A DNA stretch of 36,978 nt from Pseudomonadota bacterium (GCA_023399465.1 JAEWPB010000024.1:1-36978); one strand, 5' to 3'. Counted from the first letter of the stretch, positions 1 through 8,286 are shown. Notes: a model not told the origin generated them from the letters alone. Translations and numbers: made by a program.

Positions 1-819
1 TGGGTCGAGGCGGTCGGCAAGGAGGTCGAGGGCATCAAGGTCGGCGATCCGGTGATCGTCCATCCGAAGATCTCCGGCGGCACGTGCCTCGCCTGCCGAC
101 GCGGCTTCGACATGCACGGCCCCGGCAAGTTCCCCGGCCTCGACTGCAACGGCGGCTATTCCGAGTATCTCTGCACCTCCGAGCGCAACATCGTGCCGCT
201 GCCGAAGACGCTGGCACCGAAGGACGTCGCCCCCTATTCCGATGCCGGGCTGACCGCCTATCGCGCCGCCAAGAAGGCGACCCGCCACCTGCTGCCGGGC
301 GAGAGCTGCGTCGTCATCGGCGCCGGCGGCCTCGGCCATATCGGCATCCAGTGCCTGAGGGCGATGTGCGCCGCCGACATCATCGTCGTCGACAAGTCCG
401 ACGCCTCGCTGGCGCTTGCCGGCAAGCTCGGGGCGGACAAGCTGGTCAAGGCCGACGGCAACGAGGTCGAGGCGGTGCTGGAACTGACCGGCGGCGCCGG
501 CGCCGAAGCGGTGATCGACTTCGTCGGCGAGAAGGGCACCACCACCAAGGGCCTGAAGATGACCAGGCCGATGGGCAGCTACTACGTCGTCGGCTACGGC
601 GAGGACATCAAGATCCCGACCGTCGACATGGTGATCACCGAGAAGAACATCATCGGCAACCTCGTCGGCACCTGGGCGGAACTGGTCGAACTGATGGCGC
701 TTGCCGATCGCGGCCTCGTCGACCTGACGACGGTCGAATACCGGCTGGCCGACGCCAACCAGGCGCTCAAGGATCTCAACAACGGCAAGATCCACGGCCG
801 CGCCGTGCTGATCCCCTGA
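1..819 (+). CDS. Zinc-type medium-chain alcohol dehydrogenase, 5' truncated by window edge
   Basis: The reading frame is open from base 1 and stops at 817-819, so the N-terminal part (including the first catalytic zinc ligand) lies outside the window. The remaining 272 residues hold the end of the GroES-like domain and a full Rossmann domain with GAGGLG and an acidic residue after the second strand (VVDKSD), which favours NAD over NADP. Members of this family oxidise alcohols or polyols. The structural-zinc loop reads GGTCLAC then seven residues then Gly: only two of the usual four cysteines are present. It lies 36 bases before a polyol-type ABC importer on the same strand, so it probably acts on the imported substrate; that link is inference, and the substrate is unknown. 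Confidence 0.88.
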   Translation, partial: WVEAVGKEVEGIKVGDPVIVHPKISGGTCLACRRGFDMHGPGKFPGLDCNGGYSEYLCTSERNIVPLPKTLAPKDVAPYSDAGLTAYRAAKKATRHLLPGESCVVIGAGGLGHIGIQCLRAMCAADIIVVDKSDASLALAGKLGADKLVKADGNEVEAVLELTGGAGAEAVIDFVGEKGTTTKGLKMTRPMGSYYVVGYGEDIKIPTVDMVITEKNIIGNLVGTWAELVELMALADRGLVDLTTVEYRLADANQALKDLNNGKIHGRAVLIP

Positions 820-855
820 CATCGCTTTGTTTCAACCGTGGGAGGAGACCACTTA

Positions 856-2412
856 ATGACAAGGAAGCAGCTATTGAAGGCGTCCATCTGCGCCCTGGCG
901 ATCTCGTTCGCCCAGGGCGCGGCGGCGGCCGAAATCGACTACAGCAAGTTCGGCGACTACGCGAAGTATGGCTCCACGGCGGATGTCGCCGGCGCCTGCT
1001 CCTACGAGGCGATCGACCAGAAGGATTATTCCGGCCGCACGCTCAAGGTGATCAGCCATGCGGTGCCCGTCATCGGCGAGCCGACCGCACTGCACGCCAA
1101 GCAGTTCGAAGCCCTGACCGGCGCGAAGGTGGATGTCGTGCATATTCCCTTCGGCGACCTCTACCAGCGCATCATGATCCCGTTCCAGACACAGCAGGCG
1201 GCCTATGACGTGCTGTTCTACCCATCGCTCTGGATCGGCGACTTCCATAATTTCCTCGCACCGGTTCCGGCAGCCTACAAAGACGTCGGCGGCCTGAAGG
1301 ATGTCACGGCCAACTACAAGGACGTGGCCACCTGGGGCGAGGAGATGGTGCAGTACCCGGTCGACGGCGACCGCCACTACATGAAGTACCGCTCCGACAT
1401 CTTCGACAATGCCGAGATGCAGGCGAAGTACAAGACCGAGACCGGCAAGGATCTGCGCGTGCCGCAAACCTGGGAAGAATACAACGAGGTCGCCAAGTTC
1501 TTCTCCGGTTGGGACTGGGCAGGCGACGGCCAGCCGCACTTCGGCAGTGCCGAAGTCACCAAGCGCGACGACCTGATGTTCTCGGCCTTCATCAGCCGCG
1601 TTGCTGCCTATGCGAAGAACCCGAACGTCAAGGGCGGCTTCTTCTTCGATCTCGAGACGATGGAACCGCAGGTCAACAATCCGGGCTGGGTCAAGGGCCT
1701 GGAAATGTTCATCGACGCACAGAAGGCATTCCCGCCGGGTGGCGGCAACTTCGGCCTCGGCGACGAGATCTTCTCGTTCGGCGGCGGCCAGACGCTGATG
1801 AGCTATTCCTGGGACGATGCCTTCATCCAGGCGCAGGAAGCAGACAGCCCGATCCGCAACAAGGTCGCGGCCGCTCCGCTGCCGGGCTCGAACGCGGTCT
1901 GGAACCGCACCACCAAGGAATGGGACAAGTTCGAGACGCCGAACGCGCCGCCATACATCACCTGGGGCTGGACCTCGGCGGTGGCCAAGGCGTCGAAGAA
2001 CCAGGACATGGCCTTCGACTATCTCTGCTTCTTCTCCAACGAGGCGAACACCACCCTCGACCTGCAGATCGGCCGTTTCGGGGTGAACCCGTACCGCACC
2101 ACCCACTTCGATCCGAAGTTCTGGCAGGACAAGCTCGGCTGGGAGCAGAAGGTGGCGGAAACCTACGTCCAGACGTTGAGCGGCATGGATGACAGCACCA
2201 ACCGCGTCTTCGACCTGCGCGTACCGGGTGTCAACCAGTTCATGTCGTCGCTGGCAAACGGTGTCGCGGAGGCCATGGCCGGCCAGAAGAGCGCACAGGA
2301 AGCACTCGACGGCGTCGCCGCCCAGTGGGTTGAAATCCGCGACAAGATCGGCGCCGACCGCGTGCGTGACGCCTATGCCAACGTCGTCGCCCTCGAGGAC
2401 CGCGGTCGCTAA
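856..2412 (+). CDS. ABC transporter periplasmic substrate-binding protein (carbohydrate/polyol, family 1)
   Basis: 518 residues, secreted: Lys/Arg near the N terminus, a hydrophobic stretch and an Ala-rich cleavage region ending near residue 25. The start at 856 is chosen because a strong GGAGGAG Shine-Dalgarno lies 8-15 bases before it; an upstream in-frame ATG at 838 has none. The rest is a large extracellular solute-binding protein type with many aromatic residues suited to sugar or polyol binding. It heads a run of two MalF/MalG-type permeases and two ATPases resembling GlpS and GlpT of the Rhizobium leguminosarum glycerol transporter, so glycerol or another small polyol is the best guess, unproven. 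Its Shine-Dalgarno region (839-846) is perfectly complementary to the anti-SD loop of the AbcR RNAs at 15.3-16.0 kb. Confidence 0.92.
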   Translation: MTRKQLLKASICALAISFAQGAAAAEIDYSKFGDYAKYGSTADVAGACSYEAIDQKDYSGRTLKVISHAVPVIGEPTALHAKQFEALTGAKVDVVHIPFGDLYQRIMIPFQTQQAAYDVLFYPSLWIGDFHNFLAPVPAAYKDVGGLKDVTANYKDVATWGEEMVQYPVDGDRHYMKYRSDIFDNAEMQAKYKTETGKDLRVPQTWEEYNEVAKFFSGWDWAGDGQPHFGSAEVTKRDDLMFSAFISRVAAYAKNPNVKGGFFFDLETMEPQVNNPGWVKGLEMFIDAQKAFPPGGGNFGLGDEIFSFGGGQTLMSYSWDDAFIQAQEADSPIRNKVAAAPLPGSNAVWNRTTKEWDKFETPNAPPYITWGWTSAVAKASKNQDMAFDYLCFFSNEANTTLDLQIGRFGVNPYRTTHFDPKFWQDKLGWEQKVAETYVQTLSGMDDSTNRVFDLRVPGVNQFMSSLANGVAEAMAGQKSAQEALDGVAAQWVEIRDKIGADRVRDAYANVVALEDRGR

Positions 2413-2445
2413 GGCAGCCCGTCTTCGCGGGAGTTTCGTCAGAAA

Positions 2446-2470
2446 GGCGGGGTGGCCATGCCGCCCCGCC
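2446..2470 (+). repeat. Intercistronic GC-rich stem-loop between binding protein and permease
   Basis: GGCGGGGTGGC (2446-2456) pairs with GCCGCCCCGCC (2460-2470) with one G-U wobble and a CAT loop. No T-run follows, so it is not a full terminator. Stem-loops at this place often protect the abundant binding-protein mRNA and lower expression of the permease genes, as between malE and malF; here that is inference. Confidence 0.6.
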
Positions 2471-2503
2471 ACCCTTCCCCAATGATTGAACGGACGGCCC
2501 GCC

Positions 2504-3385
2504 ATGGACCAGACAGGACTTCGGTTCTACAAATCTTCCTTCCTGCTGCCGGGCTTCCTCGTGCTCCTGGCAATCATCCTGTTTCCGCTGCTCTTTACCG
2601 TCCGCGTGTCGCTGTCCGGCTGGGACGCGATCTCGCCGGGGCTGAACTGGGCGGCGATCAAGAACTACATCGGCGTCTTCGGCGACCGGCGCTTCTGGGA
2701 AGCCATGTTCAGGCTGTCCGGCATGGCGGTCGGCACGGTTCTGGTACAGTACGTGCTCGGCTTCGCGCTCGCCCTGCTCGTATGGCGCGAGGTGATGTTC
2801 CGCCGGTTCTTCCGGGTCCTGTTCCTGATCCCGATGATGACGACGCCGGTCATCATGTCGGTGATCTGGCGCACGATCTTTCATGAATCGCTCGGCCCGG
2901 CCAATGACTTCCTCGGCCTCTTCGGTCTCGGCCCCTATCCCTGGCTGACCTCGGCCAACTTTGCTGTCGCCGCCGTGATGCTGGTCGAGATTTGGCAGTG
3001 GACGCCGTTCATGTTCCTGCTGCTTCTCGCCGGCCTCCTCAGCCTGCCGCGCGAGCCCTTCCTCGCCGCCGCGATCGACGGTGCCGGTCCGATCCGCACC
3101 TTCTTCAACGTCACCTTCCCGATGCTGGCGCCGGTTTCCATCGGCGCAATCATCATCCGCCTGATCGAGGCCTCGAAGATCATGGAGACGGTCTACGTGC
3201 TGACCTCGGGCGGGCCGGGCACGGCCACCGAGACCGCCGGCTACTACATCTACATCCGCGGCCTGCGTGACTTCGAGATCGGCTACGCAGCGGCTCTGTC
3301 GATCACCTATCTCGTCGTGATGATCGTGCTTATGACGATCATCGCCAAGCTGCTCGTTCGCGTCTTCATCGGCAGGAGCGCCTGA
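2504..3385 (+). CDS. ABC transporter permease, MalF/UgpA type
   Basis: 293 residues, an inner-membrane subunit with about six hydrophobic helices, the first at about residues 12-32. Near residue 190 it has the cytoplasmic EAA loop (EPFLAAAIDGAGPIRTFFNV, followed by a conserved Pro) that docks on an ATPase subunit. The ATG at 2504 gives the usual family N terminus; an in-frame TTG at 2486 would add six residues and is less likely. The stop overlaps the start of the next permease by one base (TGATG), so the two are translationally coupled and will form the heterodimeric channel. Confidence 0.92.
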   Translation: MDQTGLRFYKSSFLLPGFLVLLAIILFPLLFTVRVSLSGWDAISPGLNWAAIKNYIGVFGDRRFWEAMFRLSGMAVGTVLVQYVLGFALALLVWREVMFRRFFRVLFLIPMMTTPVIMSVIWRTIFHESLGPANDFLGLFGLGPYPWLTSANFAVAAVMLVEIWQWTPFMFLLLLAGLLSLPREPFLAAAIDGAGPIRTFFNVTFPMLAPVSIGAIIIRLIEASKIMETVYVLTSGGPGTATETAGYYIYIRGLRDFEIGYAAALSITYLVVMIVLMTIIAKLLVRVFIGRSA

Positions 3386-4224
3386 TGTCCCTTTTCTCCA
3401 CCCTGAAATACGTCGCCATCCTCGTCTGGAGCTGCTTCGTCATGGCCCCCCTGATGTGGGCGCTGACCACCAGCCTCAAGACAGCGAACGGCGTCACGAG
3501 CGGCCCGACCTACCTGCCCTGGATCGGCTACGAGCCTTCGATGGCCGGCTGGAACAGCCTGTTCGGCGGGGCCGGCGGCATCGACATCGTCGAGCCCTAC
3601 ATCAACAGCGTCATCGTCACGGCAAGCGCCAGCCTGATCTCGATCGTGCTTGGCACGCTTGCGGCATACGGCCTGTCGCGCTTCAGCTACCGCGCAGGCT
3701 TCGCCAAGAATGCCGACATCGTCTTCTTCTTCATATCGCAGCGGATCATGCCGCCGATCGTGCTCGCCATCCCCTTCTTCCTGATGCTGCAGTTCCTCGG
3801 CCTGCTCGACACGAAGATCGGCCTCGTGATCGTCTATATCGCACTGCTTCTGCCGATCGCCGTGTGGATCATGGTCGACTTCTTCGACGGCGTGCCCCGG
3901 CAGATCGACGAGATGGCGATGCTCGACGGCTGCACGCCTTTCGCGGCCTTCCGCAGCGTCGTCCTGCCAAACTCGCGCTCCGGCATCCTGGTGGCGGCCA
4001 TGTTCTGCCTGATCTTCGGCTGGAACGACTTCTTCTTCGCCTTCACGCTGACCTTTACCGATACCCAGCTTCTGCCGGTTGCGGTCGTCTCGCTCAATTC
4101 CTCGGTCACCCCGTGGTGGAGCCTGTCCGCCTCGGCGCTGGTGTCCGTGGCACCGCTGATCCTGATCGCCATCGTCGTCGAGCGGCTGCTGTCGCGCGGC
4201 ACGCTTGCCGGCGCCGTTCGCTAG
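3385..4224 (+). CDS. ABC transporter permease, MalG/UgpE type
   Basis: 279 residues. Its N terminus is one long hydrophobic helix (YVAILVWSCFVMAPLMWALTT) followed by a periplasmic stretch and about five more helices. The EAA loop reads EMAMLDGCTPFAAFRSVVLP at about residues 173-192, standard for the second permease of carbohydrate importers. It overlaps the upstream permease by one base and is followed after 9 bases by the first ATPase gene. Together the permeases carry the substrate delivered by the product of 856-2412 across the inner membrane. Confidence 0.92.
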   Translation: MSLFSTLKYVAILVWSCFVMAPLMWALTTSLKTANGVTSGPTYLPWIGYEPSMAGWNSLFGGAGGIDIVEPYINSVIVTASASLISIVLGTLAAYGLSRFSYRAGFAKNADIVFFFISQRIMPPIVLAIPFFLMLQFLGLLDTKIGLVIVYIALLLPIAVWIMVDFFDGVPRQIDEMAMLDGCTPFAAFRSVVLPNSRSGILVAAMFCLIFGWNDFFFAFTLTFTDTQLLPVAVVSLNSSVTPWWSLSASALVSVAPLILIAIVVERLLSRGTLAGAVR

Positions 4225-4233
4225 GAAGACATC

Positions 4234-5316
4234 ATGAGTCTGGTCCTGAATTCGCTTTCGCTCTCCCGGGACGGAGAGGTTCATCTCGACAACGTATCCG
4301 CCACCTTCGATCGTGGCAGCCTGACCACGGTGCTCGGCCGCACGCTCGCCGGAAAGACGACACTGTTGCGCGTCATCGCCGGCCTGCAGGACGCCGACAC
4401 CGGCACGCTGGAACGTGACGGCAAGGCCTTCTGCACGCTGCCGGCATGGCAACGCGACGTTGCCATGGTCTACCAGCAGTTCATCAACTATCCGCACCTG
4501 ACGGTCTTCGAGAACGTCGCCTTCCCGTTGCGCAAGCGCAAGGTTGCCGAGCCCCAGATCGCCCATCGGGTCAAGGCGGTGCTGGAGATGGTGGGCCTCG
4601 GCGGTTTTCAACAGCGCAAGCCCTCGCAGCTTTCGGGCGGCCAGCAGCAGCGCGTGGCGCTCGCCCGCGCCCTGGTGCGCAAGGCGGACGTGCTCCTGCT
4701 CGACGAGCCGCTGGTCAATCTCGACTACAAGCTGCGCGAACAGCTCCGCGAGGAGTTTCGCGGCCTGCTGGTCACCCAGAGCGAAGCGACGGTGATCTAC
4801 AACACCACCGAACCCGCCGAGGCGATGATGCTCGGCGACCGGCTCGTCGTGATGCATGAAGGGCGGATCCTGCAGTCGGGCGCGCCGGACGAGGTCTTCG
4901 CCAGACCCGCTTCCGCAATCGTCGCGCGCATCGTCACCGATCCGCCGATGACGATCGTTCCCGGAAGGCTCGACGATGGCCTGATCCACTTCGAGGGGGG
5001 CGTCGCCCTGTCCGCACCCGAGCGCCTCAGGGGGCTGGCGCCCGGCCCCTACCGCTTCGGCATTCGTGCCGATGAGATCGCGCCGGTGGAAGAAGGCGGC
5101 ATTGCCGGCCGGGTGACGTTCGGCGAAGTTTCCGGGTCGGAAACCTTCCTGCACGTGGAGACAGCACTCGGCGAAGCGGTGATGCAGCTCGAGGGCGTCC
5201 ATCAGGTGGCCACCGGCCGGCAGATCGGCCTTTCGCTCGCGTCGGAACGGTTGTTCGTCTTCGCCGCGGAAGGCGAAGGCGCTCTGCTGCATGCACCAGG
5301 AAACGGAGAAGGCTGA
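4234..5316 (+). CDS. ABC transporter ATPase 1, GlpS-like, lacking the switch histidine
   Basis: 360 residues, of which about 1-230 are the nucleotide-binding domain and the rest a TOBE-like regulatory domain. Walker A is GRTLAGKT (35-42), the Q-loop is YQQF, the signature is a canonical LSGGQ (133-137), and Walker B is VLLLDEP (153-159) with the catalytic Glu. The switch region that normally reads VTHDQ is NTTEP (190-194), so the catalytic His is Thr192. The TLAGKT Walker A and TTEP switch recall GlpS of the rhizobial glycerol importer. The stop overlaps the next ATPase by one base. The subunit most likely pairs with ATPase 2 as a heterodimer. Confidence 0.9.
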   Translation: MSLVLNSLSLSRDGEVHLDNVSATFDRGSLTTVLGRTLAGKTTLLRVIAGLQDADTGTLERDGKAFCTLPAWQRDVAMVYQQFINYPHLTVFENVAFPLRKRKVAEPQIAHRVKAVLEMVGLGGFQQRKPSQLSGGQQQRVALARALVRKADVLLLDEPLVNLDYKLREQLREEFRGLLVTQSEATVIYNTTEPAEAMMLGDRLVVMHEGRILQSGAPDEVFARPASAIVARIVTDPPMTIVPGRLDDGLIHFEGGVALSAPERLRGLAPGPYRFGIRADEIAPVEEGGIAGRVTFGEVSGSETFLHVETALGEAVMQLEGVHQVATGRQIGLSLASERLFVFAAEGEGALLHAPGNGEG

Positions 5317-6374
5317 TGGCGACGATCCATCTCGAACAGGTCGGGCATTCCTACGGCTCGGCGGTCTACGCCCTCGAAAAGACCGACATCCTCTTCGAGG
5401 ACGGCAAGACCTATGCGCTGCTCGGGCCTTCCGGATGCGGCAAGACGACCATGCTCAACATCATCTCCGGCCTGCTCTACCCCTCCGACGGCCGCGTCCT
5501 CGTTGGCGGCCAGGACGTGACCCGAACACCGACGGCGAAACGTAACATCGCCCAAGTGTTCCAGTTTCCTGTTATCTACCAGTCGAAGACCGTCTTTCAG
5601 AACCTGGCCTTTCCGCTCCGCTGCCGCGGATGGGACAAGGCCCGGATAGAGCGTCGGGTTGCAGAGATCGCCGAGCTTCTGGGGCTGTCCTCGCGCCTCG
5701 GCCAGTCTGCCCGCAGGCTCACCGCCGATGAGAAGCAGCTGATTTCGCTCGGACGCGGACTGGTGCGCAACGACGTCTCCGCACTGCTGATGGACGAACC
5801 GCTGACGGTGATCGACCCGCACATGAAGTTCGATCTCCGCCGCCGCATCAAACAGGCAAGCGACAGGACGCGCCATACCGTCGTCTACGTGACGCACGAC
5901 CAGAACGAGGCAATGACCTTCGCGGACGAAGTGCTGGTGATGAGTTCCGGGCGCGTCGTCCAGCGCGGCACGCCGCAAGAGCTGTTCGAAAACCCCTGCA
6001 ACCAGTATGTCGGCAATTTCATCGGGTCGCCGGGGATGAACTTCTTCGCGGTCGAGCGCGACGGCGGGCGCCTGCTCTGGCAGGGCGTCACGCTCATTGC
6101 CGATGAACGATTCGAACGGCTGCCCGCCGGGGCGGCGCTTGCGGTCGGCATCAGGCCCGAACATGTTGCGATTGCACAGGGCGGCAGCGGAGGCTTTCCG
6201 GCCGTCGTCCGGAACGTGCAGAAGCGCGGAAGCGTCAACGTCATCGAGGCGGCCGTCGGCAACGATCTCCTGAAGCTGAAAGCCCGCAGCAGCGTGGCGA
6301 TCCCCGAAGGGCAACTCGACATCATGCTGCCGCCGGACAGGATCCGCGTCTATGTCGACGGCGCGCTCCTCTGA
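5316..6374 (+). CDS. ABC transporter ATPase 2, GlpT-like, with degenerate signature motif
   Basis: 352 residues with the NBD at about 1-230 and a C-terminal TOBE-like domain. Walker A is a canonical GPSGCGKT (37-44), the Q-loop is VFQFP, Walker B is ALLMDEP (156-162), and the switch His is present in YVTHDQ (His194). The signature that should read LSGGQ is LTADEKQ (135-141). This matches the GlpT type of the rhizobial glycerol transporter. ATPase 1 has a good signature but no switch His, so the defects of the two subunits are complementary. Last gene of the transporter operon; no convincing terminator is visible just after it. Confidence 0.9.
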   Translation: MATIHLEQVGHSYGSAVYALEKTDILFEDGKTYALLGPSGCGKTTMLNIISGLLYPSDGRVLVGGQDVTRTPTAKRNIAQVFQFPVIYQSKTVFQNLAFPLRCRGWDKARIERRVAEIAELLGLSSRLGQSARRLTADEKQLISLGRGLVRNDVSALLMDEPLTVIDPHMKFDLRRRIKQASDRTRHTVVYVTHDQNEAMTFADEVLVMSSGRVVQRGTPQELFENPCNQYVGNFIGSPGMNFFAVERDGGRLLWQGVTLIADERFERLPAGAALAVGIRPEHVAIAQGGSGGFPAVVRNVQKRGSVNVIEAAVGNDLLKLKARSSVAIPEGQLDIMLPPDRIRVYVDGALL

Positions 6375-6682
6375 TGCGGAGCGGCAATGGCCCCTGGAAA
6401 CGCCCGCGGCGCCGGTATGGCGAGCGGCACAACCCCGCATTGCTTCACCGGCATGCCATTCGTCGCTCCGGCCGTGACGCGGCCACGGCACAGGCAGCCC
6501 ATGAGACGGTATCCATATGTTATTTAACACCTTTTTCCGGGAGCGTAAATTTGCTGGAAATCGACGTCGACAATCTGCTATAAGCAAGCTATCCGTTTAT
6601 TGCATGGTTCCGAAGTTCGCTTCGGGACCTGTTTTCTTTTTGTGTCTGCGGTACCGCGACATGAGACCTGAAGGATGAGGAA
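6375..6682. other. Intergenic region upstream of greA
   Basis: 308 bases without a convincing gene; the short open frame starting at 6374 has no ribosome-binding site or recognisable product. The first part is GC-rich and unremarkable. From about 6520 the sequence turns AT-rich and contains a TATAAG (6579-6584) that could be the greA -10 element, although no good -35 is at the right distance, a small palindrome tcgacgtcga (6561-6570), and the stem-loop listed separately. Confidence 0.6.
6606..6641 (+). terminator. Terminator-like hairpin in the greA leader (possible attenuator)
   Basis: GGTTCCGAAG (6606-6615) and CTTCGGGACC (6620-6629) form a 10-bp stem with one G-U pair closed by a TTCG loop, followed by a T-rich tract TGTTTTCTTTTTG. 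It ends about 40 bases before the greA start, so it lies inside the expected leader rather than after the upstream operon. E. coli greA also has a leader terminator that yields the GraL RNAs and allows autoregulation; a similar role here is inference. Confidence 0.6.
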
Positions 6683-7159
6683 ATGGTAGAAAAAGTTCCG
6701 ATGACCCAGGGTGGGTTCGTCAAGCTGCAGGAAGAGCTGCGTTGGCGCCAGCAGGAGGAACGCCCGCGTATCATCGAGGCAATTTCGGAAGCGCGCGCCC
6801 ATGGCGACCTGTCCGAAAATGCCGAGTACCATGCCGCAAAGGAAGCACAGAGCCATAACGAGGGCCGGATCACGGAACTGGAAGATCTCGTGGCCCGCGC
6901 CGAGGTGATCGACCTGTCCAAGATGTCCGGCAGCAAGGTCAAGTTTGGCGCCAAGGTCAAGCTTGTCGACGAGGACACCGAGGAAGAGAAGACCTACCAG
7001 ATCGTCGGCGACCAGGAAGCCGACGTCAAGGCCGGCCGGATCTCCATCTCCTCCCCGATCGCCCGCGCGCTGATCGGCAAGGAAGTCGGCGATTCGATCG
7101 AGGTCAACGCGCCGGGCGGCTCGAAGGCCTACGAAATCCTCGCGGTCAACTGGGGCTGA
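6683..7159 (+). CDS. greA: Transcription elongation factor GreA
   Basis: 158 residues, the normal length. GreA enters the secondary channel of RNA polymerase and stimulates cleavage of backtracked RNA. The N-terminal coiled coil is evident, with the tip segment DLSENAEYHAAKEAQ at about residues 41-55 carrying the acidic residues that act in the active site, and the C-terminal FKBP-like domain ends in the conserved (A)PGGSKAYEIL stretch. The start is preceded by AAGGATGAGGA. It lies directly before lpsB, an arrangement also known in Sinorhizobium meliloti, and has a hairpin in its leader that may mediate autoregulation. Confidence 0.97.
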   Translation: MVEKVPMTQGGFVKLQEELRWRQQEERPRIIEAISEARAHGDLSENAEYHAAKEAQSHNEGRITELEDLVARAEVIDLSKMSGSKVKFGAKVKLVDEDTEEEKTYQIVGDQEADVKAGRISISSPIARALIGKEVGDSIEVNAPGGSKAYEILAVNWG

Positions 7160-7190
7160 CCGGTCGACGACCGGCACGAGGACCATCCGC

Positions 7191-8270
7191 GTGACCGATA
7201 TCAAAGACGTCGAGGTCATCGCGCCGAACTTCAAGTATCGGCTTTCAGGCGTGACCTCGACGATAATCCAGCTGGTACCGATCCAGAACAGGCTGGGGCA
7301 GAAGGTGGCAACCCTCGGTCCCGGCCTTCCGGCATCCCTGCCGCATATCGGCTATTTTGACATTCTCGCACTCTGGCGGCCCCCGCGGGACAGGCAGCGG
7401 CGCGTCTGGCATTGCCGGCGCAACAACGAGATGCTGGCCGGCCTCGTGCTGCGCGACATCTTCCGCATGCCGCTGAAGCTGCTGTTCACCTCCGCCTCGC
7501 AGCGCAGGCACTCCCGCTGGACGAAGCTGCTCATCTCGCGGGTGGATGCCGTCGTCGCCACCAGCAGCAAGACCGCCGCCTATCTCACCGTTCCGAATAC
7601 GGTGGTCATGCACGGCATCGACACCGAACGGTTCTCGCCGCCCGCAAGCCGGGCGGAGGCCAAGACCGCGGTCGGTCTCGATCCCGCACAAAAGATCGTC
7701 GGCTGCTTCGGTCGCGTGCGCCACCAGAAGGGCACCGACCTCTTCGTCGACACCATGATCGCGCTGTTGCCGGAGCGCCCGGGCTGGACCGCCATCATCG
7801 CCGGGCGCGCCACCGCATCGCATGTCGCCTTCGAGAACGAACTGAAGGAGCGCGTCGCCAGGGCGGGCCTCGCCGATCGCATTCTCTTCGTCGGCGAACA
7901 CACCAATATCAATGACTGGTACCGTGCCCTCGATCTCTTCGTCGCTCCGCAGCGCTGGGAGGGTTTCGGCCTGACGCCGCTCGAGGCCATGGCAACGGCG
8001 GTGCCGGTCGTGGCAACCGACGTCGGGGCGTTTTCCGAACTCCTCGTCACCGGGAAGGACGAGACCGGCATCCTGGTTCCGGCCGATGATCCCGCGGCCA
8101 TGCGAGAAGTGGCGGCGGCGTTCATGGACGACGCGGAGCGCCTCGCCCGGGCGCAGACGAATGCCCTCGCCCACGCCCACAACAATTTCGCCCTCGAGCG
8201 GGAGGCGCGCGCGCTCGGCGCAATCTACGAGCGCCTGCTGCAGGACGATGCTCCGGCAATGCCGGGCTGA
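7191..8270 (+). CDS. lpsB: LPS core glycosyltransferase LpsB (GT4 family)
   Basis: 359 residues starting at a GTG, 31 bases after greA. The N terminus (DVEVIAPNFKYRLSGVTSTI) is typical of rhizobial LpsB/LpcC, the GT4 mannosyltransferase that builds the inner core of lipopolysaccharide on the cytoplasmic face of the inner membrane. The C-terminal half shows the GT4 nucleotide-sugar site, with the E-x7-E region in RWEGFGLTPLEAMA (about residues 260-273) followed by VPVVATDVGAF. Adjacent to greA as in S. meliloti. The call is strong; the exact sugar donor is taken from family knowledge, not from the sequence. Confidence 0.88.
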   Translation: MTDIKDVEVIAPNFKYRLSGVTSTIIQLVPIQNRLGQKVATLGPGLPASLPHIGYFDILALWRPPRDRQRRVWHCRRNNEMLAGLVLRDIFRMPLKLLFTSASQRRHSRWTKLLISRVDAVVATSSKTAAYLTVPNTVVMHGIDTERFSPPASRAEAKTAVGLDPAQKIVGCFGRVRHQKGTDLFVDTMIALLPERPGWTAIIAGRATASHVAFENELKERVARAGLADRILFVGEHTNINDWYRALDLFVAPQRWEGFGLTPLEAMATAVPVVATDVGAFSELLVTGKDETGILVPADDPAAMREVAAAFMDDAERLARAQTNALAHAHNNFALEREARALGAIYERLLQDDAPAMPG

Positions 8271-8286
8271 TACAGGAACGGCGACC

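Noticed and set aside
3307..5292. A 661-codon open frame on the minus strand across the transporter genes
   Set aside because: It is antisense to permease and ATPase genes with clear motifs; long antisense frames are expected in high-GC DNA. Its product is low in hydrophobic order and shows no family.
6374..6583. 69-codon frame directly after the transporter operon
   Set aside because: It overlaps the stop of ATPase 2, has no Shine-Dalgarno, is rich in Arg/His as non-coding high-GC frames are, and runs into the greA promoter region.
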